A stretch of 64,000 nucleotides of DNA, taken from NCBI GenBank assembly GCA_041745535.1, contig JBGTIS010000063.1, positions 14,293 to 78,292 of the forward strand. Direction: 5' to 3'. Position 1 is the stretch's first letter. Each line of letters starts with the position of its first letter. The DNA is from JBGTIS01 sp041745535 (GTDB lineage Bacteria > Bacteroidota > Bacteroidia > Cytophagales > Cyclobacteriaceae). The notes under the pieces were generated by a model. It saw only the letters and a list, made by a program, of their open reading frames with translations. It was not told the origin of the DNA and did not search any database. Position numbers and translations under genes: made by a program. Positions 36,057-44,687 of this stretch are shown piece after piece.

Positions 36057-37053
36057 TCGGTGTTACCGGCAAATGCGTTTTGCATGGTACCGCCTACCTG
36101 GTCCATCGTCAGATGAAACAAGGCCATTTTTTGCCGATCCACACTGATAGCGATTTCCGGATTTTCACCTTCAACAGAGATGTCTTCCTCACGGGTACCG
36201 GCTACCTCAGATACGGTTGCTTTGACCCGCTCGGCCACTACCAGTAGGGTATCTATGTTGTTACCAGTAAGAATAACCTGTATGGGTGCGGGCGGTACCA
36301 CCTCCCACCATACTTACCGCGGCGGTAGTAAATTTAGCGCCGGGTACCTGGGTAGCCAGTTCATCTTTGATTTTTTGCGCATATGTAACAGAGCTCACGC
36401 TACGCATTTCAGGGCTGATCATTTTGGCATTGAACTGCGCCATATAGGCCGCTGTACCCATAGTACTACTGGCTTGTCCAATGGTGGTAAAAGCTGACTC
36501 TTGTTGTTTAGAAAAACTAATGTCTTCCAGTTGGGTCTGCGAATTAGCCTGATTCACTTTTAACTGATTAAGATCAGTTCTTTTGATCAAACCATTATCT
36601 AACTGCGCCTGAGAGATGACTACCAGCTGATCTATGCGGGCATAGTTGGCTTCGGCGATATCTCGCTGTAAATCTGTTACCTGTATCTGTAAATATAATT
36701 TAGCGATATTTTCTACCAGATCCTGTGTGGTTTTCAGGGTATTGAGCTGATAATGATCTTTTAGCGCGGTGGTACTTTTGATAGCGGTAAACAGTTGTTT
36801 ATTAAAAAGGGGCTGCGATACTTCCAGGCCGGCGGTAACCCCATAGCGAACGCCAAACGATTTGCTCATCAACGCGGGAGCTTTCCAAACCCGGATTATG
36901 CGCTACGCCATAACGGATAGCCTCTTCCAGCGAAAACGTATGGACGTTCTTCTGAGATTGCGCCTGGGCCACTACCGGCAGCAGAAAAAGTAGCAGCAAG
37001 TAGCCAAGCCAGGGCAAAGAAGCTGCTTTTAATTGATTTGATATAGGATTCAT
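36053..37053 (-). pseudogene. Collapsed TolC-RND efflux operon relic
   Basis: Reading on the minus strand: ATG 37053 starts a TolC/OEP protein with signal (LLLLFLLPVVAQAQ, then HTFSLEEAIRYGVAHNPGLE). Near 36865 the frame changes and an internal segment is missing, resuming with FGVRYGVTAGLEVSQPLFNK and OEP helices (LKVNQANSQTQLEDISFS). Near 36490 this runs without a break into an AcrB-type pump fragment (TTIGQASSTMGTAAYMAQFN, YAQKIKDELATQVPGAKF). After another shift near 36300 it continues PIQVILTGNNIDTLLVVAER to FAGNTD at 36053. The adaptor gene and most of both other genes are gone. It ends tail-to-tail with the truncated dehydrogenase at a GATTAATC. Confidence 0.85.
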
Positions 37054-37141
37054 ATTAGTTTGATTTATTGAATTTTCGTTGCGACAAGTTTTAATAAGAA
37101 TTGTATTTTTAGTTAATTTCATTTAATTCGTAAATATATAT

Positions 37142-37165
37142 TTAGTTCGGTAATAACAGAACTAA
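37142..37165. promoter_or_regulatory. Probable GbsR/MarR operator before the efflux relic
   Basis: TTAGTTC (37142-37148) and GAACTAA (37159-37165) form a perfect inverted repeat with a 10-bp spacer, between the regulator gene and the TolC relic. The same half-site TTAGTT(C)GGT recurs upstream of the regulator gene at 37723-37750. Confidence 0.6.
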
Positions 37166-37196
37166 AGAGGTAAAAAAATTTGGTTTATTTATTTTC

Positions 37197-37667
37197 CTAT
37201 TTTTTCTCCCAATTACTAATAATTTCACTAACTCCTACTTCCAGTTCAGTATAAAAATCAGCCATTTCCAATAACTCATTATTAAAATCTTTGTATTTAT
37301 CAGAACGCATGTCTACGGTTTCTTTCATTATTTGCCGTAAACCTAAAATGTCCTCTAATCGTTTTTTGATCACGCCTATCCAGGTCGAAATACTAATTTG
37401 AAAATATCGCTTCCGATCACCGGGGAAAGTAATATAGTCGACCATCCCTTCCGATTGTAACAATCTCAAAGAATTGCTTACCGTACTTTTGCTGGCTACC
37501 ACAGCTTCCACAATTTCCTCAAAGGTGCGGTAGGGAGGTTCAGACACCATGAGTAAACCAATGATTCTGGATGCTACAGGCGAAAACCCTGATTTTTCAA
37601 AAAAGATCCCAATCTTCTCTATCTGCTTTTTCTTTTCCGGGGCAATATTTACATGTTCTCCAAACAT
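37197..37667 (-). CDS. GbsR/MarR family transcriptional regulator
   Basis: The 156-residue protein has a winged helix-turn-helix of GbsR/MarR type: ASRIIGLLMVSEPPYRTFEE, then VAASKSTVSNSLRLLQSEGM and the wing region ITFPGDRKRYFQIS, followed by a C-terminal dimer helix. Such regulators commonly sit at the head of TolC-adaptor-RND operons in Bacteroidota and repress them. Here the target is a relic while the regulator is intact. Two inverted repeats built on TTAGTTC flank the gene, fitting autoregulation. Confidence 0.88.
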   Translation of the reverse strand: MFGEHVNIAPEKKKQIEKIGIFFEKSGFSPVASRIIGLLMVSEPPYRTFEEIVEAVVASKSTVSNSLRLLQSEGMVDYITFPGDRKRYFQISISTWIGVIKKRLEDILGLRQIMKETVDMRSDKYKDFNNELLEMADFYTELEVGVSEIISNWEKK

Positions 37668-37722
37668 AATTGTTTCTTTTTAGTTTTTTAATTGGGTTAA
37701 CGTAACAAATATACAGAAAATT

Positions 37723-37750
37723 TTAGTTGGTTCTGAATTAACCGAACTAA
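37723..37750. promoter_or_regulatory. Probable GbsR/MarR operator upstream of its gene
   Basis: TTAGTTGGTT (37723-37732) and AACCGAACTAA (37740-37750) make an imperfect inverted repeat related to the one at 37142-37165. It lies 56 bp before the regulator start and 70 bp before the divergent lipoprotein gene, so both could be affected. Confidence 0.5.
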
Positions 37751-37820
37751 TTTTTCTTAAAGCCGTAATACCTAACAGATAAATACATAATTTTTTAACA
37801 CATTTCACAAAATAAATACT

Positions 37821-38315
37821 ATGAAAACAATTCACTTTTTTACTAAAAATTACAAAACCGCATTCGTAGCCATGCTATGCGTTTTCACTTTTTTGGGGTG
37901 TAACAAAAAAATGACCCAATCAGATGTGCAGGACAAAGTAGATGATGCCCGGGAAGCTACCCAGGAAGCCAAAGAAGAAACACAAGCGGCCATAGAAGCC
38001 CGGCAGGAGTTTACGGCTGAGTACAAGGAAACCAAAATAAATGAGCTGGAAGCCAGAAGCGAAGAAATTGATGACCGCATCAAAGATCTGGAAAAAACTG
38101 CTAAAAAATCTTCTAACAAAGCCGCTTCTTCCGATATTAAATCGGCTATCAGAGAGTTCCAGGACGAAAAGGAGGACATCAATGAGAAAATCAACGATGT
38201 AAAAGCAATAGAAAGTCAGGATTGGAGCAGTTCTTATGATGAACTGAATGAAGCAATTGGCAGAATTGAAGGCGAAATAGACAGACTTGCTCAAAGTTTG
38301 GAAGACAACAATTAA
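37821..38315 (+). CDS. Small coiled-coil lipoprotein, unknown function
   Basis: The 164-residue protein has a signal peptide ending in VFTFLGC (lipidated Cys about residue 27). The remainder is almost wholly charged helix, rich in Glu, Lys, Asp, Ala and Gln (for example DDAREATQEAKEETQAAIEA), consistent with a long coiled coil in the periplasm. No named domain is recognised. It is divergent from the GbsR/MarR regulator with a 153-bp region between, and a strong terminator follows, so it is a monocistronic unit. A periplasmic or envelope-stress role is possible but not shown. Confidence 0.75.
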   Translation: MKTIHFFTKNYKTAFVAMLCVFTFLGCNKKMTQSDVQDKVDDAREATQEAKEETQAAIEARQEFTAEYKETKINELEARSEEIDDRIKDLEKTAKKSSNKAASSDIKSAIREFQDEKEDINEKINDVKAIESQDWSSSYDELNEAIGRIEGEIDRLAQSLEDNN

Positions 38316-38347
38316 ACGCGTTGCGTTAGCATTTATTAGTAAAACCA

Positions 38348-38372
38348 AAAAGGCCTGCATTTCAGGCCTTTT
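38348..38372 (+). terminator. Terminator after the coiled-coil lipoprotein
   Basis: AAAAGGCCTG (38348-38357) is a perfect 10-bp inverted repeat with CAGGCCTTTT (38363-38372), a compact GC-core hairpin ending in T residues. Confidence 0.85.
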
Positions 38373-38451
38373 AACATTTCCTGCTTAGATTATTTTTTTA
38401 TCGTACCATAACAAGTATTATTTTTTATTTTTATCATCAAGTACTACGTTT

Positions 38452-39213
38452 ATGGAAGCATTTCTCTCCCCAGATTATTTACAACCTGAAAATTTTCTCA
38501 GACTTACATTTATCCTTTTTTTAGTGATATTCGCCAGGTACTTGTTAATTTCTTACCTTTATCATTATCTTTTTTTTACCCTGTTTAGGAAACAAATGCG
38601 CCAATGCGTTATCAATACCCCGCCGAGTCAGAAAAAGCAGTCGCAAAAAGAAATATACTGGTCGGCTATAACCTCTTTGATTTTCGCGGTATCGGGTACA
38701 GGTATGGTAATGTTATGGCAAAATGAATACACCCAAATTTATACTGATTTTTCTGAATATCCGGTTTGGTACGCTTTGGTAAGTGTGTGCGCTGCCTTGT
38801 TTATTCATGAAACCTATTATTACTGGATGCACCGGTGGATGCATCGCCCGAAGGTATTTCGGAAAATTCATAAAGTGCATCATGAAAGTATCAAAACATC
38901 TTCACTTACCTCCTTTTCATTTCATCCGCTCGAGTCGGTATTGCAGGCTATTGTAATACCGGTTATGGTGCTGTTTCTTCCTTTGCACATTTATGTTATT
39001 CTTTTTTTACTGATCATCATGACTTTTTCAGGAACTATTAATCATGCGGGTGTAGAAATTTATCCGGAAAGATTTCAATGGCATTGGTTAGGCAAATGGA
39101 TCATTGGTGCAACGCATCACGATCTGCACCACAAACAGTTTCGCTACAACTTTGGCTTGTATTTTACCTGCTGGGACAAATGGATGCATACCGAAAGTCC
39201 TGATTTTAAGTAA
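38452..39213 (+). CDS. Sterol desaturase / fatty acid hydroxylase family membrane enzyme
   Basis: The 253-residue inner-membrane protein has several hydrophobic segments and the His boxes of the di-iron family: HETYYYWMHRWMHRP (~residue 123), KIHKVHHES (~142) and ATHHDLHHKQF (~222). All expected His residues are present. These enzymes use O2 to hydroxylate or desaturate lipid chains, sterols or carotenoids; the substrate here is not evident. It stands alone between a terminator and a gene relic. Confidence 0.88.
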   Translation: MEAFLSPDYLQPENFLRLTFILFLVIFARYLLISYLYHYLFFTLFRKQMRQCVINTPPSQKKQSQKEIYWSAITSLIFAVSGTGMVMLWQNEYTQIYTDFSEYPVWYALVSVCAALFIHETYYYWMHRWMHRPKVFRKIHKVHHESIKTSSLTSFSFHPLESVLQAIVIPVMVLFLPLHIYVILFLLIIMTFSGTINHAGVEIYPERFQWHWLGKWIIGATHHDLHHKQFRYNFGLYFTCWDKWMHTESPDFK

Positions 39214-39268
39214 TTGGACAACACTTTTCACCACAGCGCCTTAAGTTTCCAGGAAATTTGATGGCATC

Positions 39269-39532
39269 TTACTTTCTTTTTTTATCCAAATACTTTACCG
39301 CATCCTGCAACTTGATGATATTAGAAGTAATCCCAAACGAAAGGTTGTGCAAAGTATCGGTAAACCTGATGTTGTAATATCGTATGAAAAAAGCGAATTT
39401 ATCCAGCCATGCAGGATAGTACTGATATTTGATATCCAGAATCAGCCGTTTGCTAACTTCAAACCTGGCAGCCTGGTACAAATCGCCAAAGATCCATCCA
39501 ACCCGGGCTTCCGCGCTGGATCTTTGTGCCCA
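39269..39532 (-). pseudogene. Unidentified C-terminal gene remnant
   Basis: A minus-strand frame without usable upstream start gives a protein-like stretch (VGWIFGDLYQAARFEVSKRL, YYPAWLDKFAFFIRYYNIRF, TLHNLSFGITSNIIKLQDAV). An in-frame TGA lies at 39533-39535 just before it. It may be the tail of a lost gene, or a short real gene starting at 39481. No family recognised. It lies just beyond the end of the cyclase relic. Confidence 0.35.
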
Positions 39533-39547
39533 TCAATACATCACCTG

Positions 39548-40543
39548 CTACTTAATTGGAGGATTGTTCAGCCCTTTTTGTTTTTTTATTAATAATTGTT
39601 CCACCGCATACAGGCCAACAGTTTCTTGCTTCCCACGTAAAACCATAGTCCCAATTTTTTCTGTGATAAATTCCGGAACTACTCCATATTTTTTCTGGTA
39701 ATAGGCTGCTCTTTTTTGAAGCGTCTCCTCAAATTTAAAAAATGCCCGTAAGCAATTATGGTTTTCCAGTCCTTCATTCTGCTCCCAGGTAAGCACTGCC
39801 TCATCGCCTACATACTGATAGATTTTGGCGTTAAATTTTGTTACAATAGCCAGATCGCTAAAGCAGTTCTGCACCAGCTTACTGTACTGAATGTGGCCTA
39901 GTTGCTCGGCAATGGTAGTAGAAGATTTCATATCCAGGAACATAAAAATTACGATTTCCTCGTGAGGATGGTAAAATTTACCATTCATGAATTTCAGCAG
40001 GTTGCCGGGACCTAACAAAAGGTTAATTTGCCTGAGCATACTGAGGATAAAATTTACCAGGATGGTATAGAAGAAAAAAAGTATGAAAGAAGGAGTCTGC
40101 ACAAATTGACCAAATGATGCATTCTCCAGATTCAAATTATACACATACACCAGATATAACATCACAGAAAGTAATGAAATAATCAGTAATTTTCAGATGG
40201 GCAATCTTCTTTCATAAAATGGTTCAAAATAAATCTGGATATAGCCAAAGAGAATCCCGGCCAGGATTCCGAACCCCAGAATCATCCCTAACACCTGAGT
40301 GAGGGTAGGTTGAGTCGGGTTATAGTCGGGTATTCCGTAATTTCTTAGTACAAATAGAAATAAGAGTGCCAGTATCCAGCCAATGATGTAATCAATTACA
40401 ACAGAGAACTTGTATTTCCTAAACATACAGACAAATAATGGTAATGTTGTATTTTGCCAATAAAGATAGGAAGAACCTGCTAAACAAAGGTCAATGGTCA
40501 TCATTATAAAGTATATCCATAATACAGAATGGTCAAAGTTCAT
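39548..40543 (-). pseudogene. Membrane adenylate/guanylate cyclase, broken
   Basis: The N-terminal half (40543 to 40196) encodes membrane helices (IIGWILALLFLFVLRNYG and GMILGFGILAGILFGYIQIY). A single in-frame TGA at 40193-40195 interrupts it; the same frame continues with further helices and a class III cyclase domain: FMFLDMKSSTTIAEQLGH (first metal Asp) and IYQYVGDEAVLTW (second metal Asp). After YGVVPEF (about 39680) the sequence jumps to ITEKIGTMVLRGKQETVGLY, the usual C-terminus, so roughly 70 residues with the transition-state Asn/Arg region are missing. Two independent lesions make this a pseudogene rather than a sequencing slip. Confidence 0.82.
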
Positions 40544-40626
40544 GGTTTATAAATTATCTAATTGAATATAGGACAATACCGGTCCATCGTTAAAACATGA
40601 CACGTATTTTTTGCGATTTATTTACT

Positions 40627-40638
40627 ATGTTTGAACAT
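40627..40638. promoter_or_regulatory. Possible GntR half-operator over its own start codon
   Basis: ATGTT-TG-AACAT overlaps the start ATG (40637) of the GntR gene and carries the same outer half-sites as the 22-bp palindrome at 41441, with the inner bases missing. It may serve autoregulation; the short symmetry could also be chance. Confidence 0.35.
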
Positions 40639-41365
40639 GGAACTAAAGATTGATCATAACAGTTCGGTACCTCTTCACGCGCAGGCGGAAGAGTTGTTAA
40701 GACGTCTTATAAAATTACCAAAATTTAAGAATGGCGCCTTGCTGCCCAAAGAGGTCGATTTATCAAATAGATTAGGCATATCCAGGAATACATTGCGGCA
40801 CGCTACCAATAAACTGGTAAACGAAGGGTTACTGGTCCGTAAAAAAGGGGTGGGAACCACAGTGGCGAATGGGAATGTGGTAACGCATCTTGAAAACTGG
40901 CATAGCTTTACCCAGGAAATGAACGAACAAGGCATCGCCTTTAAGAATTTTGATATTCAGGTGAGTAAGGTACAGGCCGATGAGAAAATCACGCGTTTCT
41001 TTCGTATCGCGAAACAAAAAGAAGTAATCAAACTGGTAAGGCTTAGGGGAACCCAGGAAGGGCCCTTTGTATATTTTGAGAGTTATTTTCATCCCAGGAT
41101 TGGTTTAAATGGTACCGAGGATTTTACCAAACCTCTGTATGAATTGCTGGAGAAGGAGTATTCTACCATACCGGTGAGATCAAGTGAAATTCTACGCGCG
41201 CAACTGGCCACTACCCAAATCGCGAAATGGTTAAGAATTGAGCCAAAATCCGCCATACTCGTCAGAGAACGATTTGTGTATGATCCCGGAGACAGACCTA
41301 TCGAATACAATATAGGCTATTACCGGGCAGACAAATTCGCGTATTCTATCGATATTAGTCGCTAA
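40637..41365 (+). CDS. GntR family regulator with UTRA ligand domain
   Basis: With ATG 40637 as start the protein has 242 residues. The N-terminal winged helix includes LPKEVDLSNRLGISRNTLRH and LVNEGLLVRKKGVGTTVANG; the C-terminal UTRA domain (IKLVRLRGTQEGPFVYFESY, then AILVRERFVYDPGDRPIEYN) binds small sugars or sugar phosphates in the HutC subfamily. It lies immediately upstream of the GH92 genes and is followed by a perfect 22-bp palindrome in the promoter region of the first of them. It is probably the repressor of this glycan locus, released by a sugar or sugar phosphate. Confidence 0.9.
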   Translation: MELKIDHNSSVPLHAQAEELLRRLIKLPKFKNGALLPKEVDLSNRLGISRNTLRHATNKLVNEGLLVRKKGVGTTVANGNVVTHLENWHSFTQEMNEQGIAFKNFDIQVSKVQADEKITRFFRIAKQKEVIKLVRLRGTQEGPFVYFESYFHPRIGLNGTEDFTKPLYELLEKEYSTIPVRSSEILRAQLATTQIAKWLRIEPKSAILVRERFVYDPGDRPIEYNIGYYRADKFAYSIDISR

Positions 41366-41440
41366 TATCCCACTTGTACTACTTTTTCTAATCAGGTTTT
41401 TAAGTTATTGTTTGGATGGTGTGAAAAAAATATTTAGGTT

Positions 41441-41462
41441 TATGTTCATATGTATGAACATA
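41441..41462. promoter_or_regulatory. Perfect palindromic operator before the first GH92 gene
   Basis: TATGTTCATA-TG-TATGAACATA is a perfect 10-bp inverted repeat with a 2-bp centre, ending 25 bp before the GH92 ATG. A related site lies at 48727-48748 before susC. It is the natural binding site for the adjacent GntR regulator (inference). Confidence 0.7.
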
Positions 41463-41487
41463 CTGATTTTTACCACAACATTGCATC

Positions 41488-44400
41488 ATGAAAAATCTGT
41501 GCCTGTTATCTACCCTCGTGCTGTACTTCTTTTTTTTATCCTGTAACGCTCAGAATCAAATAGTATGGGAAATAGGGAAAAAGGATAATAGTGCTTCAGG
41601 AATGGCATTGGCTCCCAAAGATTATACCCTGTTTTTAGCAAATGATTTTGGGTGGGAAGACAGGTATTATCTCATTGGTCATTCCAGGCCCGAAACCGAC
41701 TGGCCCTATGTGTTGCCGGGAGCCATGGATAGTTGGGGTGGCACAGCCGGTTTGTCGGGAATTCGACCGCATGTTTTAAATATTTTATTTGGAATTGAGA
41801 GCATGCCGCCTGCCGGAGCATGGAAATTAGTGATAGATGTTTTAGACTGTAGTGTCAATGCTCCGCCCTTGCTTAAAGTTACAGTAAACGGCAAGCCGTG
41901 GAAATTTCAACTTTCCAAAGGAAACAATGATAAGGTTTTGCAAGGAGAACCCAGCCAGGCGAAGTCGCGAAGCATCGTGGTTCCCATCCAAACAGGTTTA
42001 TTGAAAAAAGGAGGCAATGAAATTCAGCTTACCTCCATTGATGGGAGCTGGCTGGTATTTGACCAGGTCAGATTAGAAGGCCCTGGCCGTGTGGAACTTT
42101 TAAAACCTGATCAGGTTTTTATTCGCGACGTAGCCCCCGCGAATTATGAAATAAGCGAAAACGGAAAGCGATTTCAACCTTTATTAGTAGATGCGCAGCA
42201 CCTGAAAGGTACACCGGGCATCAGTGTACAGGTAGATGGACAGGAAATTTTTTCAGAAACTTTAGATTCGGGCAGATATACTTTTGAGGTTCCTGTGCCG
42301 GCGGTACCATCCTCCATAAAAAGCAACTATGAGATTTTAGTCGATGGAAAGCCCGTAGAAAGCGGAATCGTACAACGCGATACCCAGGAATTAAATTCGG
42401 TCGCGGATTATGTGGATACCAAAATGGGAACCGGGCATTCCCGATGGATGATCGCTCCCGGGCCCTGGATGCCTTTTGGTATGGTAAAGTTAAGTCCTGA
42501 TAACCAAAACGAAGGCTGGCAGGCTGGTTATCAACCTACTTTTGAAAGCATTGGCACTTTTAGCCATATCCATGAATGGACCATGGGTGGGCTGGGCATG
42601 TTGCCGGTGCACGGGCCGCTTATGACTGAGGTAGGCGATCAGCGGGAACCCGATAAAGGGTATCGTTCACAAATTGACAAAACTACGGAAGAAGCTCCCC
42701 TGGGATATTATTCGGTATCGCTAAGCGATTACAATATCAAAGCGGAATTGACCGCTACCACCCGATGTGGTTTTCAACGATACACCTACCCCAAAGGAAT
42801 AACAACAGGCCGGGTCATGATCGATTTGCAAATACCCGCTGAATATAAATATAACATCAAAGAGGCAACGCTACGCAAAGTCAGCGATTATCGGATTGAA
42901 GGCTTTAGCCATCAGTTCTCGCCCGATACATGGTCGGGGGGTGTAAATCAGGAATATACCATTTATTTCGTGATCGAGTTCGACCAACCCATTGCAAGGA
43001 TGGGGGTTTGGTTGAATGGAGAAGCGATGGAGAAGGAATCGTTAACCGCCAATGACGCGGACGATGCCGGGGCATTTGTCGAATTTAATTTGCAGGACAA
43101 TCCGGTGGTACAAACCCGCACGGGCATTTCGTATGTAAGTATTGAAAACGCTGGTTTGAACCTGACAAAGGAAATCTCAGAACCCTTTTCGTGGAAGTTC
43201 GATGCGGTTCGGAATAATCAAAAAAAGGTATGGAATGAATTGTTAGCACGTGTATCCATCACCAGCAACGACAGGCGTGAAAAAGCGCGCTTTTATACCA
43301 ATATGTACCGAGCATTGTGTAGCAGAAATACATTTAGTGATGTAGACGGAAGCTGGATAGATGCCACAGAGCAACTTCGAAAATTTACCGACCCTGGTGC
43401 GGTGGCACTGGGCTGCGATGCTTTCTGGAACACTTTCTGGAACCTGAATCAGTTTTGGAACCTGGTTACTCCGGAATGGTCATCCAAATGGGTTAAATCT
43501 CAGTTGGCCATGTACGATGCCAACGGATGGCTAGCCAAAGGACCCGCCGGAATGGAATATGTACCGGTAATGGTCGCTGAGCATGAAATACCGCTTATTG
43601 TGGGGGCTTACCAAATGGGCATCAGGGATTTTGACGCTGAGAAAGCTTTTGCGGCTACTTACAAAATGCAAACTACTGAGGCGCAGTCAGTAGGAGATGG
43701 GCTTGCCGGGAACAGAGATTTAGCACCTTATTTAAAATACCATTATGTACCCTACGATAAGGGGCGCTTTTCAAATTCGCTTGAATATGCTTTTGATGAT
43801 TTCGCGGTCGCGCAATTTGCTAAGGCACTTGGGAAAAACGATGCGTACAATGAGTTTAAAGAACGGGCTACCTGGTGGAAAAACACAATTGATGTTGAAT
43901 CGGGATTTGCCCGAATGAGAAAATCTGATGGTACCTGGCTGCCGGATTTCGATCCCTTTAAATCTGGTGCGAACGAGCATTATGTAGAAGGAAATGCCTG
44001 GCAATTAACCTTTTTTGTGCCGCAGGATGTACCAGGTCTGGCCAAGTCCATCGGTGTCGAACGGTTTATCCAGCGCCTGGAATGGGGATTTGGCGAAAGT
44101 TACAAATGGCGGTTCAACGCGCCCAATGAACTATACTGGGATTATCCCATTATGCAGGGAAATCAGCAATCCATGCACTTTGCTTATTTGTTTAATTGGG
44201 TGGGTCGCCCATGGCTTACCCAAAAATGGAGCCGTGCGATTATGGATCGTTATTACGGCTATGGCGTTTCCAATGCCTATCTGGGCGATGAGGACCAGGG
44301 GCAGATGAGTGCGTGGTTTGTCATGTCGGCGTTAGGACTTTTTCAAACAGATGGTGGGACGAGGACCGATCCGATTTATGAAATTGGGAGCCCTATTTTC

Positions 44401-44640
44401 GAAAAAGTTGTAATTGATCTGGGACAAACTTATAATCGGGGGCAATTTTTTACCATTGAAGCAAAGAACGCGTCCCGTAAAAACAAGTATGTGCAACAAG
44501 CTACATTAAATGGTAAGGAGTTGAAAAACTTTTGGTTTCCTGCCAGTGAGCTGTTAAAAGGTGGAAGTCTGGAGCTGATGATGGGGCCAGCGCCCAACCT
44601 ACATTGGGGCACGAATAAGATGCCACTGGATGCCAGCTAA
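41488..44640 (+). CDS. GH92-family glycosidase with N-terminal PL4-type carbohydrate-binding module
   Basis: The 1050-residue exported protein starts with a signal ending in FFFLSCNAQ (lipobox LSC). Residues ~25-205 look like the beta-sandwich module of rhamnogalacturonan lyases (WEIGKKDNSASGMALAPKDY, DWPYVLPGAMDSW, SWLVFDQVRLEGP). A linker leads to GH92 from ~306 (VADYVDTKMGTGHSRWMIAP) to the end. The family's C-terminal hallmark is present as YLGDEDQGQMSAWFVMSALG; the acidic residue of the usual NDDCGQMSAW survives but Cys is Gln. The usual GNEP-HH motif reads GNQQSMHFAYLFN. GH92 enzymes are Ca-dependent inverting exo-alpha-mannosidases; these changes leave specificity open. First gene of the GntR-linked locus. 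Confidence 0.85.
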   Translation: MKNLCLLSTLVLYFFFLSCNAQNQIVWEIGKKDNSASGMALAPKDYTLFLANDFGWEDRYYLIGHSRPETDWPYVLPGAMDSWGGTAGLSGIRPHVLNILFGIESMPPAGAWKLVIDVLDCSVNAPPLLKVTVNGKPWKFQLSKGNNDKVLQGEPSQAKSRSIVVPIQTGLLKKGGNEIQLTSIDGSWLVFDQVRLEGPGRVELLKPDQVFIRDVAPANYEISENGKRFQPLLVDAQHLKGTPGISVQVDGQEIFSETLDSGRYTFEVPVPAVPSSIKSNYEILVDGKPVESGIVQRDTQELNSVADYVDTKMGTGHSRWMIAPGPWMPFGMVKLSPDNQNEGWQAGYQPTFESIGTFSHIHEWTMGGLGMLPVHGPLMTEVGDQREPDKGYRSQIDKTTEEAPLGYYSVSLSDYNIKAELTATTRCGFQRYTYPKGITTGRVMIDLQIPAEYKYNIKEATLRKVSDYRIEGFSHQFSPDTWSGGVNQEYTIYFVIEFDQPIARMGVWLNGEAMEKESLTANDADDAGAFVEFNLQDNPVVQTRTGISYVSIENAGLNLTKEISEPFSWKFDAVRNNQKKVWNELLARVSITSNDRREKARFYTNMYRALCSRNTFSDVDGSWIDATEQLRKFTDPGAVALGCDAFWNTFWNLNQFWNLVTPEWSSKWVKSQLAMYDANGWLAKGPAGMEYVPVMVAEHEIPLIVGAYQMGIRDFDAEKAFAATYKMQTTEAQSVGDGLAGNRDLAPYLKYHYVPYDKGRFSNSLEYAFDDFAVAQFAKALGKNDAYNEFKERATWWKNTIDVESGFARMRKSDGTWLPDFDPFKSGANEHYVEGNAWQLTFFVPQDVPGLAKSIGVERFIQRLEWGFGESYKWRFNAPNELYWDYPIMQGNQQSMHFAYLFNWVGRPWLTQKWSRAIMDRYYGYGVSNAYLGDEDQGQMSAWFVMSALGLFQTDGGTRTDPIYEIGSPIFEKVVIDLGQTYNRGQFFTIEAKNASRKNKYVQQATLNGKELKNFWFPASELLKGGSLELMMGPAPNLHWGTNKMPLDAS

Positions 44641-44687
44641 TTTTATATGAATCATACCTTGACATACCACCCTAATAAAGTGAAATA

